A stretch of DNA of 64,000 nt from NCBI GenBank assembly GCA_016934395.1, contig JAFGSZ010000001.1:1-64000 (forward strand). The letters run 5' to 3'. Positions 1 through 13,323 of the stretch are shown one piece after another. The notes under the pieces are model-generated. The model did not search any database. It worked only from the letters and a program-made list of their open reading frames with translations, and was not told the origin of the DNA. Position numbers and translations under genes: made by a program. The stretch is from Bacteroidales bacterium. Lineage in GTDB: Bacteria > Bacteroidota > Bacteroidia > Bacteroidales > UBA10428. Numbering within the stretch: the stretch's first letter is position 1; every line of letters begins with the position of its first letter.

Positions 1-259
1 AATCGGGATAACCTGCTTTGGCACAGATCAAACTGTGAATGGAATAATAAGGCAGGTTAAATATTAAAAGTAAATTTAGTAAAACGTGTGAATCTTTTCT
101 TTAATATTAATTTACGAGTTAATTTGAATTCCCCATTTCACGGAACAAAAAGAGAAAACAATAGACAACTAGTAATTCCGACCGTCGCAAAAACTTATTT
201 CATCATTTTTTAAACAAATAGGGATAACATAGGGTAGCTTTTGCGACAGCCGAAAAAAA

Positions 260-1336
260 TTATTTATTAAATACCGCACTATTTGGCCCGATACCGGCCT
301 CAAAGGTTTTCTGCAATTCTGAGGAAGAATTATAAATCTTCATCTCCCCATTGGCAGTATAACTGGACTGGAAGGTATATATATCATCACTTACCGGATG
401 AACATCAATACCGCTAAAATTGCCCAAAATAAATGCGGATGACGGGAGTTGAACATCTTCTTTACCCATTGAAAAAATCCCCGAAGGCTTCAGAAATAAA
501 ATTTTTGTTTTATCCGTATTTGTAGCCATTGAGATGTAAGTTGCCGTATAATCGCTGGCATTGCCGAGTACTGCTGACCAAACAGCCATGCCCTGGCTTG
601 TGTTAATTTTCACCAGTCGGGCTTCAGTTTCGCTAATCACATTATATGGAGGATCCCAATTGTAAACGGCATATCCCCTGCATTGCACCCAAAGATTATT
701 ATCCGCATCTGCCACCAGATCCATTGGGCCATCTGCCACCACAATGGTATCAATAACTTCATCTGTAGCCACATCAATAACACTTAAAGTAGAATCATTA
801 CTCCATCCTCCGCTATTGGCAACATATACATAATTATCCAACAGAATCATATGCTCGGGCCCCATTCCCACAGAAATTGAATCGGTGATCACACTATTAT
901 CAGTATCAATAACATAAACTTTTCCTTCCATACTTCCACTGGATAAATAGCCTTTGCTATCGCTTACCTTCAGAAAATACCTTGGATAATTTACTATAAG
1001 AGGATCTCTTACTGTCTCAAAAGTCTCCAAATCCACTACTTCTACTTTTCCCGAACCGTTTACCACAATATATCCGAAATCATCGGTTACGCCCATAGAT
1101 TGTATCACATCGCCCAAAGGCCGGTTGTTAACAGTATAAAACAGATTATTATACATTTTCATTGAATCGGGGTTATAATAACTGATTGATCCGTTATTCT
1201 GACCAAACGAACCTTCATTGACAATAAAAATTCCCTGTTTATATCCTTTAGGCAGATTTGGGGTATTATTGTCTTCGCAAGACATCAGCGCTATTGCGCA
1301 TAAAAGCACAATTAAAAGAAAACTTTCCTTTTTCAT
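260..1336 (-). CDS. Surface lipoprotein with YncE/DUF5074-like beta-propeller, BtuG-like cobalamin-binding candidate
   Basis: Lipobox-like N-terminus (ALMSCEDNN); repeated propeller motifs (YVANSGG..DSTLSVIDVATDEVIDTI); directly downstream of a TonB receptor preceded by a cobalamin riboswitch. Confidence 0.75.
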   Translation of the reverse strand: MKKESFLLIVLLCAIALMSCEDNNTPNLPKGYKQGIFIVNEGSFGQNNGSISYYNPDSMKMYNNLFYTVNNRPLGDVIQSMGVTDDFGYIVVNGSGKVEVVDLETFETVRDPLIVNYPRYFLKVSDSKGYLSSGSMEGKVYVIDTDNSVITDSISVGMGPEHMILLDNYVYVANSGGWSNDSTLSVIDVATDEVIDTIVVADGPMDLVADADNNLWVQCRGYAVYNWDPPYNVISETEARLVKINTSQGMAVWSAVLGNASDYTATYISMATNTDKTKILFLKPSGIFSMGKEDVQLPSSAFILGNFSGIDVHPVSDDIYTFQSSYTANGEMKIYNSSSELQKTFEAGIGPNSAVFNK

Positions 1337-1361
1337 TAGAATTTAATTAATAGATTAATAA

Positions 1362-3293
1362 TTAGATTTTGTTTAAACCAATAGAAACAGATATGTAAAA
1401 AGCCCGGCCAGGCATTGCATATGCTTTAACAACCTCGTAAGATGTATTAAAAAGATTGATAATACGAAATTGTAATGTAGTGCTCGTTCCAAGTAGCCGC
1501 CAGCTGGTCCCCATATGCAGGTTAGTTACCGAATAGGCAGGCAGGCTGAGTATTTCCTGATTATCCTCAGTTGTATATTGTTTACTGATTAAACTGCTGG
1601 TAATTCCGCCATATATCCTTTTAAAAGAAGCATTAATAAATCCGGATAATGTATGGGCCGGAGCATAAATCAGCTTATTTCCTTTAAATTCAGCCTGCTC
1701 ATAATGCCCGGTAATAATAGCGTTGGAAAATATATAATTCAGGTTGGATTTTATCAGAAACCTCCCCACTGAAAACTGGTAATTCGTAGTAAATTCATAT
1801 CCCAGTGTACGGGCATTTTTTTCCGGTACAGGATGAATTATACTGTCTGTAATCCATTGCACAAGATTCTCAATACGGGCATAATATAATGTATGACTGG
1901 AACGTATGTGATGATTACCCCGGTGAAAGTTGTTTAAATACGAAACCTCCGTGCTCCAGCCTTGTTCAGGTTCAAGATCGGGATTACCCCCGGGTTGCCA
2001 GAACCTTTCATTAAATGTGGGCGTTCGGTATTTATTGGAGATATTGGCCTTGAATTCATGAATTGAATTCAGGCTACGATGTATACCAAATGAATATAAG
2101 GTGTGTGGCGTTCTATCATCTACAAATTCTTCCCGTAAAGAGGTGTTGAATATGGTATTCTTCCATTTGTACTTTGCAGCTCCCATAACGGCAAATCTTG
2201 TTTCGTCCCTGTTTCCCCTATAATTACTAACGTCAGCTTGTGCAAGCTGCAATTCAGAGCCTATATCTATTGTTATTGTATTCTTAATATATTTTCTGAA
2301 ATTAAGATTATTATACACTCTGCGTGTATCATATTTTGAATCTATAGCATAATCTTCATCTGCCACATTTTGTTTGTAACGGTATCGCAAATAATCATCA
2401 AAATAGGCCGATTTAACCGTAAGGCTGGAAGATTTGTAAACTTTAACCCAGCTTAAATAGGTTTTAAAAGTATTGTCATTCTGGTAGGCATAATTCCGGT
2501 AATATCTGCCCATGGTATTTGGTGGTTCATAATTTTTATCCTGGTACCAGATTCCTACCTGAATTGAATTTCTCTTTGGAAGCCTGAAGAAAAAGTGCTG
2601 CATTATCCCTGAGTTGGAATAAGCATTGTCTTCCATTCGTACTTCGGGATTTCCGGGAAGATAATAATCATTATATATAAAATTATTCGCTGCCGTGTAG
2701 TGAATGGCTCCGATATGATATTGAAAATTCTCATTCCCAATTCTCATCGCAGCCTTATATTTATTGGATATAAAACTTCCTCTCTCGTAACAAAAATTAA
2801 TATTGAGTTTATTTTTCCAATCGGGTTCGTTTGTTAATCCAATAGAAGTTCCTATCGTGCCACTGCCATAGAGGCTCCCTGAAGCCCCGAAATTCAGCTG
2901 AATACGGTCGATGATGCCTGAAGGGATCAGAGATAAATCGTTATCGCCGGTGGTTAATGAATTTATTGGTATACCATTCCAGTTAACCTGAGTATGATTT
3001 ACCCTCAGGCCCCTTACTGCAGCCATTGAAATACCGCCTTCAGCACCATATTGACGTATAGTAATTGGTGCAGATACTGAGAGTAGCTGACCGAGGTTAA
3101 CATTTTTATAGATTTCAAAAATTGAAGAATCAACTTCTATGATCCTTTTGTCCTCGCTAAAAATAATATTTCTCGATTGTACCACAGACACTTCATCGAG
3201 ATAATATACTTTGGTTGAATCGGCACATACGGCGTTAAAAAAGTATAAAGCCAGCAAGCCTGAAGTAAAACAAAAACTACGGATTGATTTCAA
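1362..3293 (-). CDS. btuB: TonB-dependent receptor, probable vitamin B12 (BtuB-like) outer-membrane transporter
   Basis: Plug-like region (VRGLRVNHTQVNWNGIPINSLTTGDNDLSLIP), C-terminal beta-barrel; riboswitch upstream. Confidence 0.75.
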   Translation of the reverse strand: MKSIRSFCFTSGLLALYFFNAVCADSTKVYYLDEVSVVQSRNIIFSEDKRIIEVDSSIFEIYKNVNLGQLLSVSAPITIRQYGAEGGISMAAVRGLRVNHTQVNWNGIPINSLTTGDNDLSLIPSGIIDRIQLNFGASGSLYGSGTIGTSIGLTNEPDWKNKLNINFCYERGSFISNKYKAAMRIGNENFQYHIGAIHYTAANNFIYNDYYLPGNPEVRMEDNAYSNSGIMQHFFFRLPKRNSIQVGIWYQDKNYEPPNTMGRYYRNYAYQNDNTFKTYLSWVKVYKSSSLTVKSAYFDDYLRYRYKQNVADEDYAIDSKYDTRRVYNNLNFRKYIKNTITIDIGSELQLAQADVSNYRGNRDETRFAVMGAAKYKWKNTIFNTSLREEFVDDRTPHTLYSFGIHRSLNSIHEFKANISNKYRTPTFNERFWQPGGNPDLEPEQGWSTEVSYLNNFHRGNHHIRSSHTLYYARIENLVQWITDSIIHPVPEKNARTLGYEFTTNYQFSVGRFLIKSNLNYIFSNAIITGHYEQAEFKGNKLIYAPAHTLSGFINASFKRIYGGITSSLISKQYTTEDNQEILSLPAYSVTNLHMGTSWRLLGTSTTLQFRIINLFNTSYEVVKAYAMPGRAFYISVSIGLNKI

Positions 3294-3342
3294 TTGAATT
3301 AGTTTTAGAGCGTTTTACCCGAACACTTAATTAATACTGGAT

Positions 3343-3540
3343 TATGGCAGGTCTTCTGACTTATCCCGACTTCTGTTAGCCTTCCCATCCAAACACTTTT
3401 ATACTTTTTATGTTTAAACAGTGACTTCCAGATTAACAGAAGCGAACTATTCCTTCCCGACAAATCGGGTCCGGAATCGGGTTTTACAGCAGCGGGTACT
3501 GTTCAGGATTTTCACCTGATTCCCTATTATCTTATAACTT
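3343..3540 (-). promoter_or_regulatory. Cobalamin riboswitch
   Basis: Minus strand reads ...AATCAGGTGAAAATCCTGAACAGTACCCGCTGCTGTAAAAC...GAAGGCTAACAGAAGTCGGGATAAGTCAGAAGACCTGCC, typical cobalamin riboswitch core and B12 box; upstream of the TonB receptor. Confidence 0.9.
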
Positions 3541-3686
3541 ATGATATAAGTTTAAGAACCAAAATCTTTAACAAATTTAAAAATTTAATCGGATTGCTGA
3601 AATTTAATCTGAAAATAATAGTTATATTAAACGCATTAATCATCGTGTTTTTTTAAATGTTATAAATTTTAAACCTTTATATTCCT

Positions 3687-4709
3687 GTGATTTACAGCTT
3701 TAAAACATATGTTAATATCAGGTTGATATTTTTAATAACCTGTCTTATTACAGCTTCATCTCATGTGACTTTTGGGAGTGATCAATTTAATCCTGATTCT
3801 TCGGATTTTAAAAAAACCAATAACGAAGAAAAAAAAAATAAAGCATTTAACGCATTATTGCTTTCGTTTGACTATTCAACGAATACAAATACATTTGGAA
3901 GTTTTACCCAGGAAGTAAAACAGCCCAATTATTCACCTTCGTTATTATTTTTTTCTAAAACAGGCTTAACCTTTTCGGCTATCTCATTTTTTATTGAAAA
4001 TTCAGACAGTACATTTACAAAAACTACATCTGAACACGATTTAATGCTTGGCTACAATTTTGCTCCTGCTGAAAAAATTAGTATTTTCCCCAGTTACGGA
4101 CATATTTTTAACAGTAAAAATTCGAATTCCTTAAAATCTGTATTTCACGATTTTTTAATGCTCGATATTTCCTATAATAGTAAATATTATTACGGAGGAG
4201 TATCGGCAAATTATTTCTTTGGTGATAAAAATATGTTTTACCAGTCTTTTCAGAATGCTTTACAGTTCAATTTTGAAAATGTACTATTTAAAAACAGCGC
4301 TCTAATGCTTCAGTTGGAGGCAGATTTAAATATTAGTGACAAAAATTACTATAATGAGTTTTATTTGCAGGAAACCATCTCCAGTCTTACGCGGGAGGGA
4401 TTGCTAGATTATGTATCGTACCGGTTCCCAAGATTTAGTAACTGGCTGATAAGTCATATTGATGAATTGGATCTTGATCAGTTAAAACAGACCTTTTTTG
4501 AAAAAACACTTGAGGACAATCCGGAATTATATGAAAGCCGGTATACCTTTACTTCATTAGATTTGGTATTACCGGTATATTATATGATTGGTAATATTTC
4601 TTTTAATGTTACCCTGTATGCAGTATTTCCTTTAAATACTTCGTATATTTTTGAAGAAAGCACACAGCTTTATCTTAATGCAGGAATATCGTATAGTTTT
4701 GGATTTTAG
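3687..4709 (+). CDS. Hypothetical outer-membrane beta-barrel-like protein
   Basis: Signal peptide-like N-terminus, alternating aromatic/hydrophobic strands, terminal ..NAGISYSFGF. Confidence 0.55.
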   Translation: MIYSFKTYVNIRLIFLITCLITASSHVTFGSDQFNPDSSDFKKTNNEEKKNKAFNALLLSFDYSTNTNTFGSFTQEVKQPNYSPSLLFFSKTGLTFSAISFFIENSDSTFTKTTSEHDLMLGYNFAPAEKISIFPSYGHIFNSKNSNSLKSVFHDFLMLDISYNSKYYYGGVSANYFFGDKNMFYQSFQNALQFNFENVLFKNSALMLQLEADLNISDKNYYNEFYLQETISSLTREGLLDYVSYRFPRFSNWLISHIDELDLDQLKQTFFEKTLEDNPELYESRYTFTSLDLVLPVYYMIGNISFNVTLYAVFPLNTSYIFEESTQLYLNAGISYSFGF

Positions 4710-4736
4710 GCGCAACAGAAATATTTTCAGTTTCTT

Positions 4737-5480
4737 CTATTCCTTGCTCCCACAAAATTCCCTGTGATACTCCCGTGCCTGATCATCACCCAGTTCACTG
4801 GCTTTTTTCATATCGCTGCAGGCAGGTTCTGTCAGGTCGAGATAAAACTCAGCAAGGGCCCTGTTAAAAAGGTAATCGGCAGCTAAACTGTCTAAGCGGA
4901 TAGCCATAGAATAATCCTGTATGGCACCCTCGTAATCCTGAAGCATAAATTTTGAATTTCCCCGATCATAAAATCCATCTGGATCCTTTGGATTCAATAA
5001 TAGGCCTTTATTAAAATCTTCTATGGCCTCTTTATATTTTTCCGTTTTATAATATGCATTGCCCCGAACAAAATAACTATCATAATATGCAGAATCTATC
5101 TTTATTATCCGGCTGAAATCCTCGATAGCCAAATCATATTTTTCAATATCATAATAAACATTTCCCCTGTTAAAAGTTGCGTCGATATTATCGGGTTGAA
5201 TTTCAATTAATTTTGTATAATCAAGAATTGCAGCATCGTAGTCTGCCAATTCGTATAATGCATTTGCCCTGAAAAAAAGAGCTTCGGAATTATTATCTTC
5301 CAATTCAAGCGCCCGGGAATATTCTTTAATGGCTCCTGAAAGATTCCCTTTATCTTGTTTTTTGTTGCCATTAACCAAAAAATCATCAACTGATTTTTGT
5401 GCCTGCACTCCAATAAACCCAAAAAATATTAATAGAATGGGAATAGTCTTTTTCAAATACATATAATAACGTATTAACAA
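4737..5480 (-). CDS. Tetratricopeptide repeat protein, secreted/periplasmic
   Basis: Repeated ~34 aa TPR units (FRANALYELADYDAAILDYTKLIEIQPDN...), signal peptide. Confidence 0.85.
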   Translation of the reverse strand: MLIRYYMYLKKTIPILLIFFGFIGVQAQKSVDDFLVNGNKKQDKGNLSGAIKEYSRALELEDNNSEALFFRANALYELADYDAAILDYTKLIEIQPDNIDATFNRGNVYYDIEKYDLAIEDFSRIIKIDSAYYDSYFVRGNAYYKTEKYKEAIEDFNKGLLLNPKDPDGFYDRGNSKFMLQDYEGAIQDYSMAIRLDSLAADYLFNRALAEFYLDLTEPACSDMKKASELGDDQAREYHREFCGSKE

Positions 5481-5489
5481 GTGTATAAA

Positions 5490-5855
5490 TTATCTGCCAT
5501 GCATTCTGTTTCTGCGTTCCTGCATCATCTTTTGTCTTATCTGTTGGTTTCTGATCTGATTTCGATTCAGCATTTTTTGCCTGTTTTTAATCTGGGCTTT
5601 TTTCCGCATTTGCATCTGATCCTGCTTCATAACAGCCGCACGGGTAAACTTGTTTTTGCGGTTATGATAGTTATCGCGTATTACATAATTTTTATCCCTG
5701 CTGTTTGACCGTATGGTTCCCAGTTTCGTTTTGTCAATCTTCTGCACCTGATTTTGGCTTACCTCATTTTGAGCCAGAAGAGTTGCACAAGACAATACTC
5801 CTATAAATATTATTAGTAACTTTTTCATCACTGAAATTTTTATTGATTCTTTCAT
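5490..5855 (-). CDS. Small secreted, highly basic M/Q/N/R/K-rich protein (start probably 5828)
   Basis: Signal peptide MKKLLIIFIGVLSCATLLAQ followed by low-complexity basic tail ending RQKMMQERRNRMHGR. Confidence 0.6.
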   Translation of the reverse strand: MKESIKISVMKKLLIIFIGVLSCATLLAQNEVSQNQVQKIDKTKLGTIRSNSRDKNYVIRDNYHNRKNKFTRAAVMKQDQMQMRKKAQIKNRQKMLNRNQIRNQQIRQKMMQERRNRMHGR

Positions 5856-6008
5856 TTTTCACTTCACCTGGTTAGACAAATAAAAAATAAAAAGGTTTAA
5901 TTGCTTCAATTTGCAAGTTAACAAAAGACCGGAAATATTTTTGCAATTTTTTCTTTCTCATTATTCCAGACAAGTATTATTTTAGTTTTTATATTTATAC
6001 AATTTTGA

Positions 6009-8030
<2,022 letters not shown>

Positions 8031-8244
8031 GAACAGGTGCCGAAATATTTTTGCTCCTTTGGGTTTATCCATATTATTTTCTTAAAATTGTACCATGAAA
8101 TACTCGTCTCTTGAAAATTTTAAAATGAAGTATCAAAACATGTGTAGCACTGAAGAAAAATATTCAGCATAAGGCAACTCATTCCTTAAATATAATATTT
8201 TATATAAAAAAAATTTAAGAAAAATTTAATTTAAAACAGATCGA

Positions 8245-8883
8245 GTGAAATTACTTGATGAAGTAAAGCAAAATATTGCGGTAAAAAAGCTGAAGACTAA
8301 GGCGGATAGGATTATTCGCAAGAGGAAGATATGCAATATTTATGATGCAAAATCAATTGGAATATTATACAATGCCACGCATCCGGTAAGTTTTGAACTT
8401 GTTAAGGATATGGCAAAAAAATTTGCAGAAAAAAAAATAAAAATTGCTGCATTAGGCTATGTAGATTCGAAAGAGGTAATTGACCATTACCTGTATCGTC
8501 CGGGATTTACATTTGTATCAAAAAAAGACTTAAACTGGTATTTTCTTCCTGTCTCAGATAATGTTGATGAATTTATTAATACACCTTTTGACATTCTTAT
8601 TAATCTGAGTCTGGATTATAGTTATCCCCTCCAATATATTAATGCTACATCTGTAGCTTCTTATAAAGTAGGCCGATACAACACTAACGATGAATATCTC
8701 GATTTAATGATCGATATTGAAAAAGAACGTGTAAAAATTAAAAAGGACCAAGAGCAAAAATTAAAGGAAAATGCTGATAAGGAAAAACCAGACCTGAAAT
8801 TGCTTAAAGAAGAAAAAGTAAGGCAATTAACAGTTTTTTTAATAAACGAATTACTATATTATCTTTCAATAATTAAATATTAA
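8245..8883 (+). CDS. Conserved hypothetical protein (DUF6913-like)
   Basis: ORF tightly coupled to dapA; resembles Bacteroidota conserved hypothetical; start is GTG at 8245 in the supplied ORF. Confidence 0.55.
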   Translation: MKLLDEVKQNIAVKKLKTKADRIIRKRKICNIYDAKSIGILYNATHPVSFELVKDMAKKFAEKKIKIAALGYVDSKEVIDHYLYRPGFTFVSKKDLNWYFLPVSDNVDEFINTPFDILINLSLDYSYPLQYINATSVASYKVGRYNTNDEYLDLMIDIEKERVKIKKDQEQKLKENADKEKPDLKLLKEEKVRQLTVFLINELLYYLSIIKY

Positions 8884-8884
8884 C

Positions 8885-9769
8885 ATGAGCGGCAAAAAAT
8901 TTACCGGTACCGGAGTTGCTATAATAACACCCTTTAGAAATGACGGAAGCATTGACTTTAAGTCACTGGGGAAAATATTGGAACATATTATAGGTAATAA
9001 AGTGAATTTTGTTGTTGTTCTTGGTACCACAGGCGAATCTGTAACCCTGCTAAAAGATGAAAAAAAGGCTGTTGTTAATTTTGTTATAGAAACGGTTGCA
9101 GGTCGGATTCCAGTTGTTGTTGGAATTGGAAGCAACAATACCCAGGAAGTTATCAATACAGTAAAATCATTTGATTTTACTGGTGTTGATGGTATTCTAT
9201 CCGTTGCACCCTGGTATAATAAACCTTCGCAGGCAGGCCTTTTTGAACATTTTAAAGCAATTGCCCTGGTAAGTCCGGTTCCCGTAATTCTCTATAATGT
9301 ACCAGGCCGTACATGTTCAAATATTAGCGCCGAAACTGCAGTAAGTCTCGCCAAAAATTTAAAAAATATTGTTGCTATTAAGGAAGCCTCTGGCAATTTG
9401 AACCAAGTAATGCAGATTATAAAAGATAAGCCTGAAGATTTTCAGGTACTCTCCGGCGATGATGCATTAACCTTGCCCATGATGGGTTTAGGAGCTACAG
9501 GAGCCATTTCGGTAATTGCCAACGCCTATCCGGCCGAGTTTTGTGCAATTGTGAATTCTGCCCTGGAAGGTGACTTTTCACAAGCCCAACGAAATCAGTA
9601 CCATTTATTGGATATGATGAATGTCATGTTTGAAGAAGGAAATCCTTCCGGAATAAAAGCTGCCCTGAATATTAAAAAGTTGTCCCCAAATAATTTAAGG
9701 TTGCCGCTTGTTCCGGTAAGCGAAAAATTGTACAAAAAGATTGAAAAGCTCGCTAAAAATCTTTCTTGA
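8885..9769 (+). CDS. dapA: 4-hydroxy-tetrahydrodipicolinate synthase
   Basis: GTTGESVTL, YNVPGRTCSNIS, KEASGNL motifs. Confidence 0.95.
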   Translation: MSGKKFTGTGVAIITPFRNDGSIDFKSLGKILEHIIGNKVNFVVVLGTTGESVTLLKDEKKAVVNFVIETVAGRIPVVVGIGSNNTQEVINTVKSFDFTGVDGILSVAPWYNKPSQAGLFEHFKAIALVSPVPVILYNVPGRTCSNISAETAVSLAKNLKNIVAIKEASGNLNQVMQIIKDKPEDFQVLSGDDALTLPMMGLGATGAISVIANAYPAEFCAIVNSALEGDFSQAQRNQYHLLDMMNVMFEEGNPSGIKAALNIKKLSPNNLRLPLVPVSEKLYKKIEKLAKNLS

Positions 9770-9827
9770 TATTAAGAATTGAAAAAGATTTCTTTGTTTT
9801 AATAGAATCTTTAATCAAATAAAAAAT

Positions 9828-9862
9828 AAAAAGGTCCAAGTAGATTTACCCGGACCTTTTTT
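9828..9862 (+). terminator. Intrinsic terminator downstream of dapA
   Basis: AAAAAGGTCC-aagtagatttaccc-GGACCTTTTTT. Confidence 0.8.
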
Positions 9863-9920
9863 AATTTGTATAATGGACTTATCTAAAAAATCAATAACTG
9901 TAATTTCTGGATGAATTAAT

Positions 9921-10002
9921 AATTCAATGATCTAATGCCCCAATAGTTCAATGCTCCAATAGTCAAATATTTCAATGGTTCAATAATCAAATGGTTCAAT
10001 AA
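9921..10002. repeat. Degenerate AT-rich direct repeats (TTCAATGGTTCAATAATCAAATGGTTCAATAATT)
   Basis: Multiple CAATGGTTCAATA-like units between dapA and the secA stop codon. Confidence 0.6.
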
Positions 10003-13000
10003 TTAAACTGCCGCCTGAGCACCCGGGCCTCCATGGCATTGTTTATACTTTTTACCGCTACCACATGGACAGGGATCATTTCTCCCTACTTTCTTTTCTA
10101 CTCTTACCGGCGCTAATTTTTGTTTTTTCGGGTCTGGTGGTTGCTGGCTGCCTCCTGAATAAGATGATTCGTATTCGCTTTTTGAAGCTTGCAGATTACT
10201 CATGTCCAGTCTGCGGGGTTCCTGTCCCCGGCGAACTTCACTCGAATCGCGAATTGGAATCTGGCCTTTCATCAGTACCCCTACTACTTCTTTATTGATC
10301 CGGTCGACCATAGTCTGGAATAACTCGAACGATTCGAATTTATAAATCAATAAAGGATCTTTCTGTTCATAAGTAGCATTCTGTACCGATTGTTTCAAGT
10401 CGTCAAGTTCCCTCAAATGTTCCTTCCAGGAATCATCTATACTTGCCAGAACTACAGATTTTTCATAGGATTTTACAAGGTCCTCACACTGCGAATTATA
10501 TGCTTTTTCGAGATTGGTTATTATCTGGTAGGTTTTTGCTCCATCTGTAATGGGCACTACAATATTTTCATATACTTTCGATTGTTTTTCATACACATCT
10601 TTAATCACCGGATAAGCCTGTTGTTTAATAACACCGACTTTTCGTTTAAAACTTTCTTTTGCTGAATGATATAACTTTTCAATAATTTCCTCAGCAGAAA
10701 GTTTCAGGTATTCTTCTTCGGTAACCGGTGTGCTTATTGAAAGTGTTCTGATCACTTCAAAACTAAAATCCGGAAATTCTGCAATCCCGTGAAATTCATT
10801 CACAATAGATTCACAGACATTATACATCATATTGGCAATATCCACCTGTATGCGTTCGCCAAACAAGGCATGCCGGCGTTTGGTATAAATTCCTTCACGC
10901 TGTGAATTCATTACATCATCATATTCCAGCAATCGTTTTCTAATGCCAAAGTTATTTTCTTCAACTTTTTTCTGCGCCCGTTCAATAGATTTTGTGATCA
11001 TAGAGTGCTGAATCACTTCTCCCTCTTTTAATCCCATCCGGTCCATTAAGGATGCAATCCGGTCTGAACCAAAAAGCCTCATCAGGTCGTCTTCAAGAGA
11101 CACATAAAATTGCGAGGACCCCGGGTCTCCCTGCCGGCCGGAACGTCCGCGCAACTGCCGGTCAACCCTTCTGGATTCATGACGTTCGGTACCGATAATG
11201 GCCAGACCCCCAGCTTTTTTCACCTCATCTGAAAGTTTAATATCAGTTCCACGACCCGCCATATTGGTAGCTATAGTTACCGTGCCTTTATATCCCGCTT
11301 CGGCAACAATTTCTGCTTCACGCTGGTGCAATTTTGCATTTAACACATTATGTTTTATGCCCTTCAATTTCAGCATCCGGCTTAACAATTCCGAAATTTC
11401 AACGGAAGTGGTACCCACAAGAACCGGTCTGCCATTATTCACCAGGTTAACTATTTCATCAATAACTGAATTATACTTTTCTCTTTTTGTTTTAAATACA
11501 AGGTCTTCCTGATCGTTTCTGACTATGGGCCGGTTTGTTGGAATAACAACCACATCAAGTTTATATATGTTCCACAATTCACCGGCTTCGGTTTCGGCAG
11601 TACCTGTCATCCCGGCAAGCTTATGATACATTCTGAAATAATTCTGAAGGGTAATTGTTGCATAGGTTTGCGTGGCAGCTTCAACCTTCACACGTTCCTT
11701 GGCTTCAATGGCCTGATGTAATCCATCGGAATAGCGCCGGCCTTCCATTATACGGCCCGTCTGCTCATCAACAATTTTTACTTTATTATCAATAACCACA
11801 TATTCCACATCGATTTCAAAAAGGGTATATGCTTTTAGTAACTGATTTACCGTATGTATCCGTTCCGACTTAATGGCATAATCCTGCAGAAGAGTGTCTT
11901 TTTTAGCCAATAAATCCTTTTCACTTAAATTTGAGCGTTCAAGTTCTGCTATTTCGCTGCCGATATCAGGCATAATAAAAAAATCCACTTCTTCCGATGA
12001 TGTGGTAACCAGATCAATACCTTTTTCTGTAAGTTCTATAGAATTAAGTTTTTCATCAATTATAAAATACAACTCATCGGTAACTTTATGCATATTTTTT
12101 GAGTTGTCCTGCATATAGAAATTTTCAGTTTTCAGCAGAAGGGCTTTATTGCCCTGTTCACTCAAAAATTTTATTAAGGGTTTGTTTTTAGGAAGACCTT
12201 TAAATGCCTGAAGCAGCTTAAATCCTCCTTGTTCAGTTTCGCCATTTCCAATAAGCTTCTTAGATTCGGCCAGTATATCGGTTACCAGCTTGCGCTGGGC
12301 ATTTACCAGTTTTTCAATTTTGGGTTTTAATTCATCAAATTCCTGAGTATCACCTTTGGGAACAGGACCGGAAATTATTAATGGCGTACGGGCATCATCG
12401 ATCAACACGGAATCCACCTCGTCGACAATTGTATAGTTATGCTTGCGCTGAACCAGGTCCTGCGGACTGATAGCCATATTATCCCTTAGGTAATCAAAAC
12501 CAAATTCGTTGTTTGTGCCATAGGTAATATCGGCATTATAGGCTTTACGCCTGGCCTCGGAGTTCGGCTGATGTTTATCGATACAATCCACAGAAAGGCC
12601 GTGAAATTCAAAAATCGGCCCCATCCATTCCGAGTCACGTTTAGCGAGGTAATCGTTCACCGTAACAATATGTACTCCCCGTCCGGTAAGAGCGTTTAAG
12701 AATACCGGCAGGGTAGCAACCAGGGTTTTACCCTCACCGGTAGCCATTTCAGCAATTTTTCCCTGATGAAGTACAACGCCACCAATCAACTGCACATCGT
12801 AATGCACCATATCCCAGGTAATTTCATTCCCACCGGCCATCCATTTCTGGAAATAGCGTACTTTATCACCGTCAATTTTAATACTGTCGCGTTTAGCTGC
12901 AAGATCACGGTCAAATGATGTCGCCGTAGCCTCTATAAATTCGTTTTCTTTAAACCGTTTTGCTGTTTCTTTAACTATCGAAAATGCAGTAGGCAATACT

Positions 13001-13323
13001 TCGTTAAGTGCAGTTTCCAGCTTTGAATCGATATCCTTCTCTATTTTATCAATTTTCTCATACAACTTTTCAACTTCACTAATATCAATTTCTCCAGCTT
13101 CAATTTTATTTTTTAGTTCTTCAATTTGAGATTGTTCAGATTGAACATATTCCTGGACATATTTTTTAATCTCGTTTGTTTTTGCCCGTAAGTCGTCGTT
13201 GGATAAGAGCCGGATATTTTCATATTGTTCCTTTACTTTTTCGACAATTGGCATAACCTCTTTAATATCACGATCTGATTTATTGCCAAATACCTTGCTT
13301 AGAACAGAATTAAGTATACTCAT
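10003..13323 (-). CDS. secA: Preprotein translocase subunit SecA
   Basis: [35 protein letters not shown]-terminal SEC-C zinc motif [17 protein letters not shown]. Confidence 0.97.
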   Translation of the reverse strand: MSILNSVLSKVFGNKSDRDIKEVMPIVEKVKEQYENIRLLSNDDLRAKTNEIKKYVQEYVQSEQSQIEELKNKIEAGEIDISEVEKLYEKIDKIEKDIDSKLETALNEVLPTAFSIVKETAKRFKENEFIEATATSFDRDLAAKRDSIKIDGDKVRYFQKWMAGGNEITWDMVHYDVQLIGGVVLHQGKIAEMATGEGKTLVATLPVFLNALTGRGVHIVTVNDYLAKRDSEWMGPIFEFHGLSVDCIDKHQPNSEARRKAYNADITYGTNNEFGFDYLRDNMAISPQDLVQRKHNYTIVDEVDSVLIDDARTPLIISGPVPKGDTQEFDELKPKIEKLVNAQRKLVTDILAESKKLIGNGETEQGGFKLLQAFKGLPKNKPLIKFLSEQGNKALLLKTENFYMQDNSKNMHKVTDELYFIIDEKLNSIELTEKGIDLVTTSSEEVDFFIMPDIGSEIAELERSNLSEKDLLAKKDTLLQDYAIKSERIHTVNQLLKAYTLFEIDVEYVVIDNKVKIVDEQTGRIMEGRRYSDGLHQAIEAKERVKVEAATQTYATITLQNYFRMYHKLAGMTGTAETEAGELWNIYKLDVVVIPTNRPIVRNDQEDLVFKTKREKYNSVIDEIVNLVNNGRPVLVGTTSVEISELLSRMLKLKGIKHNVLNAKLHQREAEIVAEAGYKGTVTIATNMAGRGTDIKLSDEVKKAGGLAIIGTERHESRRVDRQLRGRSGRQGDPGSSQFYVSLEDDLMRLFGSDRIASLMDRMGLKEGEVIQHSMITKSIERAQKKVEENNFGIRKRLLEYDDVMNSQREGIYTKRRHALFGERIQVDIANMMYNVCESIVNEFHGIAEFPDFSFEVIRTLSISTPVTEEEYLKLSAEEIIEKLYHSAKESFKRKVGVIKQQAYPVIKDVYEKQSKVYENIVVPITDGAKTYQIITNLEKAYNSQCEDLVKSYEKSVVLASIDDSWKEHLRELDDLKQSVQNATYEQKDPLLIYKFESFELFQTMVDRINKEVVGVLMKGQIPIRDSSEVRRGQEPRRLDMSNLQASKSEYESSYSGGSQQPPDPKKQKLAPVRVEKKVGRNDPCPCGSGKKYKQCHGGPGAQAAV

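Noticed and set aside
4737-5480. Tandem DNA repeat in the TPR gene
   Set aside because: The periodicity is protein-level TPR, ordinary for the family.
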